Positions 41,691-50,024 of a stretch of 57,276 bases of DNA are shown piece after piece; the first letter of the stretch is position 1, and each line of letters begins with the position of its first letter. This DNA comes from an uncultured bacterium (GTDB lineage Bacteria; Nitrospirota; Thermodesulfovibrionia; Thermodesulfovibrionales; Dissulfurispiraceae). Below the pieces are notes generated by a model. It did no database searches, was not told the origin of the DNA, and worked only from the letters and a program-made list of their open reading frames with translations. The stretch is taken from positions 1 to 57,276 of the forward strand of contig CALEDV010000009.1 in NCBI GenBank assembly GCA_937949555.1, in the 5' to 3' direction. Made by a program: the position numbers and the translations under genes.

Positions 41691-42582
41691 TGCGATGCTT
41701 GAGGTTGAGCCTGTTATCCACAATCCTGTTATGCCCGAAGAGGTCATACTCTTCCTTATTACTAACAAAAAGGGACTTTATGTGGATGCTACCACAGGAA
41801 CTGGAGGGCATTCTAAGAGGATCCTTGAAGCGCTCGACAGCCAAGGGAGGCTATTAAGCATTGACAGAGACCCTTTAGCGCTTTCTGTGGCAGGCAGCCG
41901 ATGCAAGGATGACAGGCAGATCCTACTTAAGGGAAGATTCTCAGAGTTAGGAGAGATTATACATAGAAATTATCAAGGAGAGGTGGATGGCGTGCTCTTT
42001 GATTTAGGCGTATCAATGTTTCAATTGAAATCACCTAAAAGGGGGTTTAGTTTTACCTCCCCAGAAAGGCTTGACATGAGGATGGATACAGAACAAGGCC
42101 TTGATGCCTATGAAGTAGTCAATTCTTATACTGAACAGGCACTGGAAGAGTTAATAAGGAACTATGGAGAAGAGCCTAAATCCAAGAGGATTGCAAGGGC
42201 AATAGTGGAAAGGCGCAAGAGAAAAGCCATTGAATACTGCTCCGAATTGTCTGACCTTATATCCAGCATAACAGGTTTTCATGGCAGAACCCATCCAGCA
42301 ACAAGGACCTTTCAGGCACTGAGGATGGAGGTTAATGGCGAGATAAAGGAGTTAAGGGCAGGTTTAGAGGGGGCTTTAAGGGGTCTAAAAAGAGGGGGTA
42401 GACTTTGTGTTATCTCCTATCACTCATTGGAAGACAGAGAGGTAAAAAAACTCTTTAGAGAATCCGAACGGGCATCCATAGTAAAGATTATGACTAAAAA
42501 ACCTATAAGACCCTCTGAAGAAGAGATCAGGCATAACAGGGCATCAAGAAGCGCTAAAATGAGGATCTGCGAGAGGTTATAG
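41680..42582 (+). CDS. rsmH: 16S rRNA m4C1402 methyltransferase RsmH
   Basis: About 300 residues. It methylates N4 of C1402 in 16S rRNA with SAM. Motifs are HNPVMPEEVILFL, YVDATTGTGGHSKRILEAL, LSIDRDP, GVLFDLGVSMFQL, PKRGFSFTSPERLDMRMD, and LCVISYHSLEDREVKKLF. The start is uncertain: ATG at 41680 overlaps the mraZ stop, another ATG is at 41695, and neither has an ideally placed SD. Position two in the dcw cluster is the usual one. Confidence 0.95.
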   Translation: MEFSAMLEVEPVIHNPVMPEEVILFLITNKKGLYVDATTGTGGHSKRILEALDSQGRLLSIDRDPLALSVAGSRCKDDRQILLKGRFSELGEIIHRNYQGEVDGVLFDLGVSMFQLKSPKRGFSFTSPERLDMRMDTEQGLDAYEVVNSYTEQALEELIRNYGEEPKSKRIARAIVERRKRKAIEYCSELSDLISSITGFHGRTHPATRTFQALRMEVNGEIKELRAGLEGALRGLKRGGRLCVISYHSLEDREVKKLFRESERASIVKIMTKKPIRPSEEEIRHNRASRSAKMRICERL

Positions 42583-42584
42583 AA

Positions 42585-42701
42585 ATGCTTTCAACCCAAG
42601 AAAAGGCACTTAGAGGGTTAATTCACCAACTAAGATCAACCTTGGTAACAACTCACCTGCCGCATCATCATAACTTACAATCAAGAGGGCTAACATCATG
42701 A
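42585..42701 (+). CDS. possible 38-residue coupling ORF between rsmH and ftsL
   Basis: An ATG two bases after the rsmH stop, preceded by GAGAGG at about 8 bases, opens 38 codons whose TGA overlaps the ftsL ATG as ATGA. The peptide (MLSTQEKALRGLIHQLRST, then basic/His-rich LVTTHLPHHHN) has no recognised motif. The overlap with ftsL suggests that ribosomes reaching its stop restart at ftsL. It may be a true small protein or only a coupling leader. Confidence 0.4.
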   Translation: MLSTQEKALRGLIHQLRSTLVTTHLPHHHNLQSRGLTS

Positions 42702-43015
42702 AGAGGTGTTTTATCACATCTGCCTTGAAAGCCTTAAGTATTCTCTCAATACTGCTGCTTATTTTTGGGATAATATGGTTGAGGTCAAGCATAGTATCCC
42801 TTGAGTACAACATAAGTTCCTTAGAGAAGAAAAAGCTCCACCTCATGAAGGAAAACAAAGGCATCGTTGCTGAGAAGGCACGACTTCTCGCCCTTGAAAG
42901 GTTTGAGAACTCTGATTCAAGGGGATTTGTTTTCCCTGACAGGGTTAGGGTTGTATATGTTAAAGAAACCACTAACAAGGAGCCTTACAAGATCATGCAC
43001 TCAAGGAGATACTGA
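42698..43015 (+). CDS. ftsL: FtsL-like cell division protein
   Basis: A 105-residue bitopic protein: short basic cytoplasmic end, one membrane segment (about residues 10-28, ALSILSILLLIFGIIWL), and a periplasmic coiled coil (SLEYNISSLEKKKLHLMKE). This architecture and position between rsmH and ftsI identify FtsL, which joins FtsB and FtsQ to activate septal synthesis. Sequence conservation in this family is low, so the call rests on topology and order. It ends 2 bases before the ftsI start. Confidence 0.8.
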   Translation: MKRCFITSALKALSILSILLLIFGIIWLRSSIVSLEYNISSLEKKKLHLMKENKGIVAEKARLLALERFENSDSRGFVFPDRVRVVYVKETTNKEPYKIMHSRRY

Positions 43016-43017
43016 TA

Positions 43018-44751
43018 TTGAATAGCCGCATAATATTTATAATATGTCTGGTTGTTACATCCTTTGGGGCAGTTCTCTATCGCCTTGTGGATATTATGGT
43101 CCTAAATCATGACTACTATATCAGCAAGGCACGATACCAGCAAGTAAAGAACGAAGAGATACCTGTAAAGAGGGGCATAGTGATGGACCGCAAATATAGA
43201 GAACTTGCTATCAACCTTGATACAGAGTCCCTATTCTCCGATGGCGCCGAACTGGAGTCAGTCTCAGAGACTGCCCATAAACTGGCTCGGTACACATCAC
43301 AAAAACCTGAAGTGGTACTTGCTAAGCTTGACAGAAGCAAGAGGTTCTCTTGGGTTGAAAGAAAGCTTGATTATGAACAAACCCAGAGGATAAAGGAACT
43401 GAAACTTAAGGGAATTGGTTTTATTACAGAAAATAAACGTTTTTATCCCAAAGGCTCCCTGGCATCTCACATTATTGGTTATGTGGACATAGACAACAGG
43501 GGGCTTGAAGGCATTGAGCAGCGCTATGATAAATATCTTACCGCAAAGTCTGAAAAGACAGCGGTTTTTAAGGATGCAAAGGGCAACATACTATCAGAAG
43601 GCTACCAGAGGGAGATCAAGGGCAACAATGTTGTACTGACCATAGATGAAGGACTCCAATACATAGTTGAAAAGAACCTTGAGGCTGTTATGATCCAGAG
43701 GAAGGCTGCCTCCGCAACAGCAATTATGATGGACCCTTACACTGGAGAGATTTTAGCTATGGCAAGCCTGCCTAACTACAATCTCAACACCCCTGGCAAA
43801 AGCAGTCCCCACAGTAGAAGGAATAGGGCTATCACTGACCTATACGAACCAGGGTCAACTTACAAGATAATAGCTGGAGTTGCCGCCCTTGAAGAGGGCA
43901 TAGTAAACACAGAAACTAAATTTGATTGCAGCGCTGGCAATGTAGAGGTGGGTGGCAGGAAGATCAAGGATGCCCACCGCCATGGAGTGCTGACCTTTAA
44001 GGAGGTTATTCAAAAATCTTCAAATGTAGGCACCATAAAAGTCGCACAGAGACTGGGCAAAGAAAAACTCTATGAGTATTCCAGGCTCTTCGGATTTGGA
44101 GAAAAGACGAATATAGACCTGCAGGGTGAGGTTTCTGGACTTCTGCGGCATCACAGCCGCTGGTCAGGCATGTCCATAGGCGCTATAGCCATAGGACAGG
44201 AGGTTGGAGTCACACCGCTTCAGGTGCTGCGGGCATATTCGGCTATTGCCAACGGAGGGTATATGGTCAAACCCCACATACTCATGGAGATTCGATCACC
44301 CGATAACTCTACCCTTTACAGTGCACCAGTGGTTAAGAAAATGATTATCTCTGAAAGGACTGCTGCCATATTCAGGGATATACTAAAAACTGTTACCGAA
44401 GAAGGCGGCACGGCAAAGGAAGCCGCCGTGGAAGGCAATCCTGTGGCAGGCAAAACAGGCACTGCACAGGTTATAGATCCAGCCACAAAAAAATACTCCA
44501 AAGAAAAGTATGTAAGCTCCTTTGTAGGATTCGTGCCTGTGGAAAAACCTATATTGTCACTGATAGTAGTAGTTCACGAACCTAAAGGCGCTATATATGG
44601 TGGAGTTGTTGCCGGGCCTGTCTTCAGAAAGATAGCCAATGAATCGCTCTCATACCTTAACATACTAAGAGACGACGCTGCTGAAAAGGGATTAATCCTT
44701 CAGCCCGAACAGGAAAAGGCTGCAGTACAGACAGTTAAGGCTAAAGGTTAA
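43018..44751 (+). CDS. ftsI: septal peptidoglycan transpeptidase FtsI (PBP3)
   Basis: A class B PBP of 577 residues. An N-terminal membrane anchor (MNSRIIFIICLVVTSFGAVL) is followed by a dimerisation domain and a transpeptidase domain with active Ser at about 280 (YEPGSTYKII), SSN (QKSSNVGTIK) and KTGT (PVAGKTGTAQVID). No PASTA domains. The start is TTG, supported by AAGGAG nine bases upstream. It works with FtsW encoded six genes later. Confidence 0.95.
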   Translation: MNSRIIFIICLVVTSFGAVLYRLVDIMVLNHDYYISKARYQQVKNEEIPVKRGIVMDRKYRELAINLDTESLFSDGAELESVSETAHKLARYTSQKPEVVLAKLDRSKRFSWVERKLDYEQTQRIKELKLKGIGFITENKRFYPKGSLASHIIGYVDIDNRGLEGIEQRYDKYLTAKSEKTAVFKDAKGNILSEGYQREIKGNNVVLTIDEGLQYIVEKNLEAVMIQRKAASATAIMMDPYTGEILAMASLPNYNLNTPGKSSPHSRRNRAITDLYEPGSTYKIIAGVAALEEGIVNTETKFDCSAGNVEVGGRKIKDAHRHGVLTFKEVIQKSSNVGTIKVAQRLGKEKLYEYSRLFGFGEKTNIDLQGEVSGLLRHHSRWSGMSIGAIAIGQEVGVTPLQVLRAYSAIANGGYMVKPHILMEIRSPDNSTLYSAPVVKKMIISERTAAIFRDILKTVTEEGGTAKEAAVEGNPVAGKTGTAQVIDPATKKYSKEKYVSSFVGFVPVEKPILSLIVVVHEPKGAIYGGVVAGPVFRKIANESLSYLNILRDDAAEKGLILQPEQEKAAVQTVKAKG

Positions 44752-44866
44752 TCAGAAAGATGATAATAACCCACAAGATAAAGCGCTCAAGAGGCCTAAA
44801 GGGATCTTTAATAAGCCTTTATTGCGCTGCTATGAACAACTCTCTTTTAGCAGGGGGCGCTTACAG

Positions 44867-46504
44867 ATGAAAAAGCTGATCGAGCTAATTGACAAAAATT
44901 TTATCAAGAGCGGCAGCGCTGATGTCCCGGTGAAGGCGATAGCCTGTGACTCAAGGTCTGTACAGCAGGATTCACTCTTCGTGGCTCTAAGGGGCAGCAA
45001 CGCCGATGGACATTTATTCATACCTGAGGCAATCAAGAGAGGCGCATCGGTTATAGTCCATTGCTCTTGTGCTATGGAGATCAAGGAACTTTACAAGAAA
45101 CATCCAGAGGTTTCCTTTGCAGCCTTTGCTGACACCTCAGCCGCCCTAGCGGCAATCTCAGCAGCATTCTATGGATATCCCTCCAGGGCCTTAGGACTTA
45201 TTGGAGTAACAGGCACAAATGGCAAGACAACCACATCATTCATTATTAAATCCATACTTGATCGCTCAGGATTTCGCACAGGTCTTATAGGCACAATCCA
45301 ATACATGATAGCAGACAACATTTACGACTCTCATCACACAACACCACAGTCTCCAGTATTTCAGGACATACTAAGGCAAATGGTTCAAGAAAGATGCGAT
45401 GCCGCCGTCGCTGAGGTGTCCTCTCATGCCCTTGCGCAGAAAAGGGCTGACTCATCAGATTTTAAGGTTGCGGTTTTTACAAATCTTACTAGGGACCATT
45501 TAGATTACCACAGGGATATGGAGGATTACTTTGATTGCAAAGCCAGACTTTTCACTGAATTGCTTGTACGGGGAGGCACAGCAGTAATCAACATAGATGA
45601 CCCTTACGGGAAAATACTTGTAGATATGCTCAAAGAAAGGGATACAAAAGTAATAACCTACGGCATTGAGTCTAAAGAGGCTGATATCAGGGCCTCTGAG
45701 ATTGCCATGACCTTCAAAGGCTCATCTTTTAAAATCCAGATAGAAGGAGTTGCCGAGGAGGAGATGATCTCACCACTGTGTGGGCTTACAAATGTTTACA
45801 ATGTCCTTGCCGCAGCATCTGCAGCGAGGGCCTTGAATATACCAATAATGAAGATAAAGGAGGGAATAGCTATGACGAACCTTGTAAAGGGAAGATTTCA
45901 AAAGGTTGAGCTCGGTCAGGACTTCCTTGCGGTGGTAGATTATGCACACACTGAGGATGCCCTTGAAAGGCTACTAATGACTGCTCGGCAGCTCATCAAT
46001 GCCTATGGGATTGCAAAAAGGACTGAAAAACTCATGAAGGCTAAAAGAGACCAGTATTCAACTGAACCCTGTCAGAGAGAAGGCAAGATCATAACTGTCT
46101 TTGGATGCGGTGGCAACAGGGACAAAGGCAAGAGATCAAAGATGGGAGAGATTGCATCCCGTTTAAGCGACTTTGTTATTGTTACCTCTGACAACCCTCG
46201 CAACGAAGATCCCAAGGAGATTATCAGAGAAATAGAACGGGGGATTAAGAAGGACAACTACATTGTGATACCCGATAGGAATGTTGCTATCGGCATGGCT
46301 GTTGAGCTTGCGTCCTCTGGAGATATTGTCCTTGTTGCAGGCAAGGGGCATGAGGAGTATCAAGAGTTAAGGGGACAGAGAAGATATTTCAGTGATAAAA
46401 ACGCCCTTGAGGAGGCTATAAAAAAGACCATAACCCGTCCTTCCTTTGCAGATTGGGCTCAATTCTTTAATCCTTCAGATAAGGTACAGAATGCTCACTG
46501 TTAG
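44867..46504 (+). CDS. murE: UDP-MurNAc-tripeptide synthetase (meso-DAP type)
   Basis: The Mur ligase that adds the third residue of the stem peptide; 545 residues from ATG 44867 (MKKLIELIDKNF), which has an AGGGGG box. ATP binding is GVTGTNGKTTTSFI. HHTTPQSP, EVSSHALAQKR and FGCGGNRDKGKRSKMGEIA are typical. TSDNPRNEDP (DNPR) indicates meso-diaminopimelate as substrate. It is about 50 residues longer than usual, with a basic insert near AYGIAKRTEKLMKAKRDQYS before the FGCGG motif. It overlaps murF by 14 bases. Confidence 0.95.
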   Translation: MKKLIELIDKNFIKSGSADVPVKAIACDSRSVQQDSLFVALRGSNADGHLFIPEAIKRGASVIVHCSCAMEIKELYKKHPEVSFAAFADTSAALAAISAAFYGYPSRALGLIGVTGTNGKTTTSFIIKSILDRSGFRTGLIGTIQYMIADNIYDSHHTTPQSPVFQDILRQMVQERCDAAVAEVSSHALAQKRADSSDFKVAVFTNLTRDHLDYHRDMEDYFDCKARLFTELLVRGGTAVINIDDPYGKILVDMLKERDTKVITYGIESKEADIRASEIAMTFKGSSFKIQIEGVAEEEMISPLCGLTNVYNVLAAASAARALNIPIMKIKEGIAMTNLVKGRFQKVELGQDFLAVVDYAHTEDALERLLMTARQLINAYGIAKRTEKLMKAKRDQYSTEPCQREGKIITVFGCGGNRDKGKRSKMGEIASRLSDFVIVTSDNPRNEDPKEIIREIERGIKKDNYIVIPDRNVAIGMAVELASSGDIVLVAGKGHEEYQELRGQRRYFSDKNALEEAIKKTITRPSFADWAQFFNPSDKVQNAHC

Positions 46505-47867
46505 AGATTTTATAAAGGCATCACAGGGCAGGCTTATAAGACAGGGCCCAGAATGCTTTAACGGGGTTTCTACGGATTCAAGGACAATCCAGCAGGGAGA
46601 GTTATTTGTTGCCCTAAAGGGTGAGAATTTTGATGGTCATAGGTTTTACAAAGAGGCTATGCAAAAAGGCGGCGGGGCTGTAATAAATCATGATGCGCTA
46701 TGTGCAGAGGATGCTCTGCCTATAGCGAATTATGATTGCAAAGGCACCCTCCTGTCCGTTGACAACACACTGCTGTCTCTCCATAGGGTTGCAGGATATA
46801 TCAGGAGCGAATTCAAGGGGCCAGTTATTGGGGTTGTAGGCAGCAACGGCAAGACCACCACTAAGGAACTTGCATTCTCAGTGTTATCTAAGCGGTTCAA
46901 GACCCTGAAAACACCTGGCAATAATAACAACCACATAGGATTACCGCGTGCAATGACCTTTATTGATAAAGATACGGAGTGCCTTATTCTTGAAATGGGC
47001 ACAAATCGTCCCGGAGATATAAAGACATTATGCGAGATAGCAAACCCAGATTATGCGATCGTCACAAATATAGGATATGAACACCTTGAGGGCTTTGGAG
47101 ATCTCAAGGGAGTAAGAGATGCTGAACTTGAGATACTTCCCTTTGCAAAGACCCTAATAGTCAATACCGATGATCATTTCTTGATAGAGGGTTTAAAGGG
47201 CAAGGAACAAAAACGGCTTGTTGGCTATGGTATATACAACAGTCAATGCCCTGTAAGTGCAAAGGGAATCAATCATACCGAAAGGGGCGTTGATTTTATC
47301 CTTTCCATAGAGGGCAAAGAAATCAAGATTTCCACATCCCTTAGAGGAATTGTAAATGTCTATAACTCTTTAGCTGCTGCAGCAATGGGCTTTGTACTAA
47401 ATCTTTCATTAGAGGAAATCAAAGGTGGTTTAGAGTCCTTCAAGGGAGCTCCAATGAGGCTTGAATTGATACAAATTAAGGGAATTACCATACTGAACGA
47501 TTGCTACAACGCAAATCCTTCCTCAATGCAGGACGCAATAACTGAACTTAGAAGACTCTCAAAGGGCGCAGGAAGGACCATTGCTGTCTTGGGCGACATG
47601 TTTGAGATAGGAGAATCTGCAATCGAAAGGCACAAAAATATTGGCACAATGTTAAATCAACAGGGCATAGACATACTAATCGGAACAGGAACGATGATGG
47701 ACAATGCCCTCAACGTATTTAAAGGGACTGCCACTGCTGCTGCAGACTCCCTTAAGGCAGCGGAGGAGCTCTTAAAAATCATAAAACCAGGAGACGTAGT
47801 TCTAATAAAGGGCTCACGGGCAATGAAGATGGAAAGGGTAACTGAGGCGATTAAAAATGCTCTATGA
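46491..47867 (+). CDS. murF: UDP-MurNAc-tripeptide-D-Ala-D-Ala ligase
   Basis: Adds D-Ala-D-Ala to the UDP-MurNAc tripeptide; 458 residues from the ATG at 46491 (MLTVRDFIKASQGRL), chosen because AAGG lies six bases before it. ATP site GVVGSNGKTTTKELAFSVL, LEMGTNRPGDIK, NIGYEHLEGFGDL and LNDCYNANPSSMQDAI are all standard. It overlaps both murE and mraY, so the three are co-translated. Confidence 0.96.
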   Translation: MLTVRDFIKASQGRLIRQGPECFNGVSTDSRTIQQGELFVALKGENFDGHRFYKEAMQKGGGAVINHDALCAEDALPIANYDCKGTLLSVDNTLLSLHRVAGYIRSEFKGPVIGVVGSNGKTTTKELAFSVLSKRFKTLKTPGNNNNHIGLPRAMTFIDKDTECLILEMGTNRPGDIKTLCEIANPDYAIVTNIGYEHLEGFGDLKGVRDAELEILPFAKTLIVNTDDHFLIEGLKGKEQKRLVGYGIYNSQCPVSAKGINHTERGVDFILSIEGKEIKISTSLRGIVNVYNSLAAAAMGFVLNLSLEEIKGGLESFKGAPMRLELIQIKGITILNDCYNANPSSMQDAITELRRLSKGAGRTIAVLGDMFEIGESAIERHKNIGTMLNQQGIDILIGTGTMMDNALNVFKGTATAAADSLKAAEELLKIIKPGDVVLIKGSRAMKMERVTEAIKNAL

Positions 47868-48939
47868 ACTCCTTTATAGCCTCTATGTGTATTTTACTCC
47901 CTTTAATGTATTTCGCTACATAACCTTTAGAACTGCCCTTGCGGCTCTAACGGCTATGGTGATTACCTTCATAATTGCCCCAAGGATTATCAAATGGCTT
48001 AAGAGGATAAGCATGACTCAGCAGATAAGGGACGACGGGCCTAAGAGCCATCTCTCAAAGGCAGGCACTCCAACAATGGGCGGGATTATAATTATAATCT
48101 CCATAGTACTGTCAATGATGATGTGGGGCAATCTAACAAGCATCTATAACTGGATGGTGCTTGTTTCACTTGTAGGCTTTGGTTTGATAGGGTTTATTGA
48201 CGATTACCTTAAGGCAGTCAAGAAAAATCCAAAGGGTCTCAGGGGTTGGTATAAGTTTGGTGGACAGGTGGCAATAGCCAGCGCTGTCAGTGTTTTCTTG
48301 TATATGAATCCTGAGGATCCATATAATTCGGTGCTTAGCATACCCTTTTTCAAAAAATGGCTCATAGATCTTGGGATGTTTTACATACCCTTTTCAGTGC
48401 TTGTAATAGTAGGCTCCTCTAATGCAGTGAACCTAACAGACGGTATTGATGGGCTTGCCATTGGATTAGTGGCTATTGCTGCCCTGGTCAATGGAGCGCT
48501 CGTATATCTCTCTGGACATGCAGTCTTTGCAAAGTATCTGCAAGTAATATACATTGCAGGCATTGGAGAACTCACCGTATTCTGTGGTGCCCTGCTTGGC
48601 GCATCCTTAGGATTCTTATGGTACAACGCATACCCTGCACAGGTCTTCATGGGTGATGTGGGCTCCCTAGGCCTCGGTGGAGCCTTAGGCACCTTGGCGG
48701 TAGTTACAAAACACGAGATAGTGCTTGCAGTAGTTGGAGGAATATTTGTTATTGAAACCCTCTCAGTAGTCCTCCAGGTGGCATCCTATAAACTTACAGG
48801 CAGAAGGATATTTAAAATGGCACCAATACACCATCACTTTGAACTCAAGGGATGGTCAGAACCAAAGGTCATAGTAAGATTTTGGATAGTAGGAGTAATA
48901 CTTGCGTTATTTAGCCTTGCAACATTAAAATTGAGGTGA
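47857..48939 (+). CDS. mraY: phospho-N-acetylmuramoyl-pentapeptide transferase
   Basis: The membrane enzyme making lipid I; 360 residues, about ten transmembrane helices. Signature sites are GTPTMGGIIIIISI, FIDDYLKAVKKNPKGL (catalytic DD), NAVNLTDGIDGLAIG, FMGDVGSLGLGGAL and APIHHHFELKGW. All are intact. It starts inside murF and its end reaches the next gene. Normal length for the family. Confidence 0.97.
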   Translation: MLYELLYSLYVYFTPFNVFRYITFRTALAALTAMVITFIIAPRIIKWLKRISMTQQIRDDGPKSHLSKAGTPTMGGIIIIISIVLSMMMWGNLTSIYNWMVLVSLVGFGLIGFIDDYLKAVKKNPKGLRGWYKFGGQVAIASAVSVFLYMNPEDPYNSVLSIPFFKKWLIDLGMFYIPFSVLVIVGSSNAVNLTDGIDGLAIGLVAIAALVNGALVYLSGHAVFAKYLQVIYIAGIGELTVFCGALLGASLGFLWYNAYPAQVFMGDVGSLGLGGALGTLAVVTKHEIVLAVVGGIFVIETLSVVLQVASYKLTGRRIFKMAPIHHHFELKGWSEPKVIVRFWIVGVILALFSLATLKLR

Positions 48940-48944
48940 AAAAA

Positions 48945-50006
48945 ATGGAAAGAAACCCAAAGATGTCCAATGTATTGAGAGCTCTTTTGTTGATTCTTAT
49001 CCTCTCGATGCCTTTTTATTCCCATGCTCAGGAGTCTGTTTCTGCAAAGGCAGCCGTAGCCATAGATGCAAGCTCCGACAGGATCCTCTATGCAAAAAAT
49101 CCAAACTACAAGCAACCCCCTGCAAGCACCGCTAAACTCGTAACTGCTATGGTAGCCCTTGATAAATTGAGTATGGAGAAGATTATCAAGATCAGTGAAA
49201 ATGCAGCCAATACCCCCTCAGTAAGTCCTAGAATAAGACCTGGAGAGCACTTCACAGCCCAAAACCTCCTATACATGACCTTGATGAGGTCCGTCAACAG
49301 TGCAGCCGTTGCCCTTGCAGAGGCTGTAGCTGGTTCAGAGGATGCCTTTGCAGAGCTTATGAACAAAAAGGCGATGGAATTGGGAGCAGAAAACACTAAA
49401 TTTGCAAATGCCTCAGGCCTTCCAGGCGGAGAGCAGTACATTACCGCTTACGATTTAGCAAAAATCATGAAAGCGTCCTTGCAATATCCCCAGATAAAAG
49501 AAATTATAAATACCCGTGCAAAACACCTTGCCTCTACAGAGGGCAGGAAGGTATTTCTTAAGAACACAAATCAGCTTCTGTGGTCAGACGAGGGGCTTTT
49601 AGGAGGCAAGACTGGTTATACAAAGGCAGCCCAGCACTGCTTTGTTTGCGCTGCCCAAAAGGGTGAATCCATGATAATTGTGGCAGTGCTTGGTGAGTCT
49701 GTCCGGGATAACCTCTGGCACGATACCAACATCCTTTTAAGCAGAGGCTATGATGTTCTTGTTGGCAAGGAAGACCCCATGGTCTTTTTCACCAATATAC
49801 AGGATAGGACAATGGTGCTTGCATCATATAAACCAGCGCCCTCACAAAGGATAGCCAAAAAGGAGTCAACCTATAAAAAAACTAAACTAAGGGGAAAGGG
49901 CTCTAAAGGCAAGATTGACACTCTGAAAAAATCCAGGACAAAGCCGGGAAAGAGCTCTGCAGTTACAAAGAAGACATTAGAAAAATCCAAGCAGCAGAAT
50001 TCATAA
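48945..50006 (+). CDS. dacA: D-alanyl-D-alanine carboxypeptidase (PBP5/DacA-type)
   Basis: A serine DD-carboxypeptidase of about 353 residues that trims the last D-Ala of stem peptides. Signal peptide residues 8-28, then SxxK at about 60 (PASTAKLVTAMVAL), SxN (RSVNSAAVALAEAV) and KTG (LLGGKTGYTKAA). The Lys-rich C-terminal tail (about 310-353) is unlike the usual amphipathic anchor of PBP5. ATG 48945 has a GAGG box; a GTG at 48936 overlaps mraY. It sits inside the dcw cluster, which is not its common place. Confidence 0.93.
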   Translation: MERNPKMSNVLRALLLILILSMPFYSHAQESVSAKAAVAIDASSDRILYAKNPNYKQPPASTAKLVTAMVALDKLSMEKIIKISENAANTPSVSPRIRPGEHFTAQNLLYMTLMRSVNSAAVALAEAVAGSEDAFAELMNKKAMELGAENTKFANASGLPGGEQYITAYDLAKIMKASLQYPQIKEIINTRAKHLASTEGRKVFLKNTNQLLWSDEGLLGGKTGYTKAAQHCFVCAAQKGESMIIVAVLGESVRDNLWHDTNILLSRGYDVLVGKEDPMVFFTNIQDRTMVLASYKPAPSQRIAKKESTYKKTKLRGKGSKGKIDTLKKSRTKPGKSSAVTKKTLEKSKQQNS

Positions 50007-50024
50007 GATAATCCCCAAAAACAA

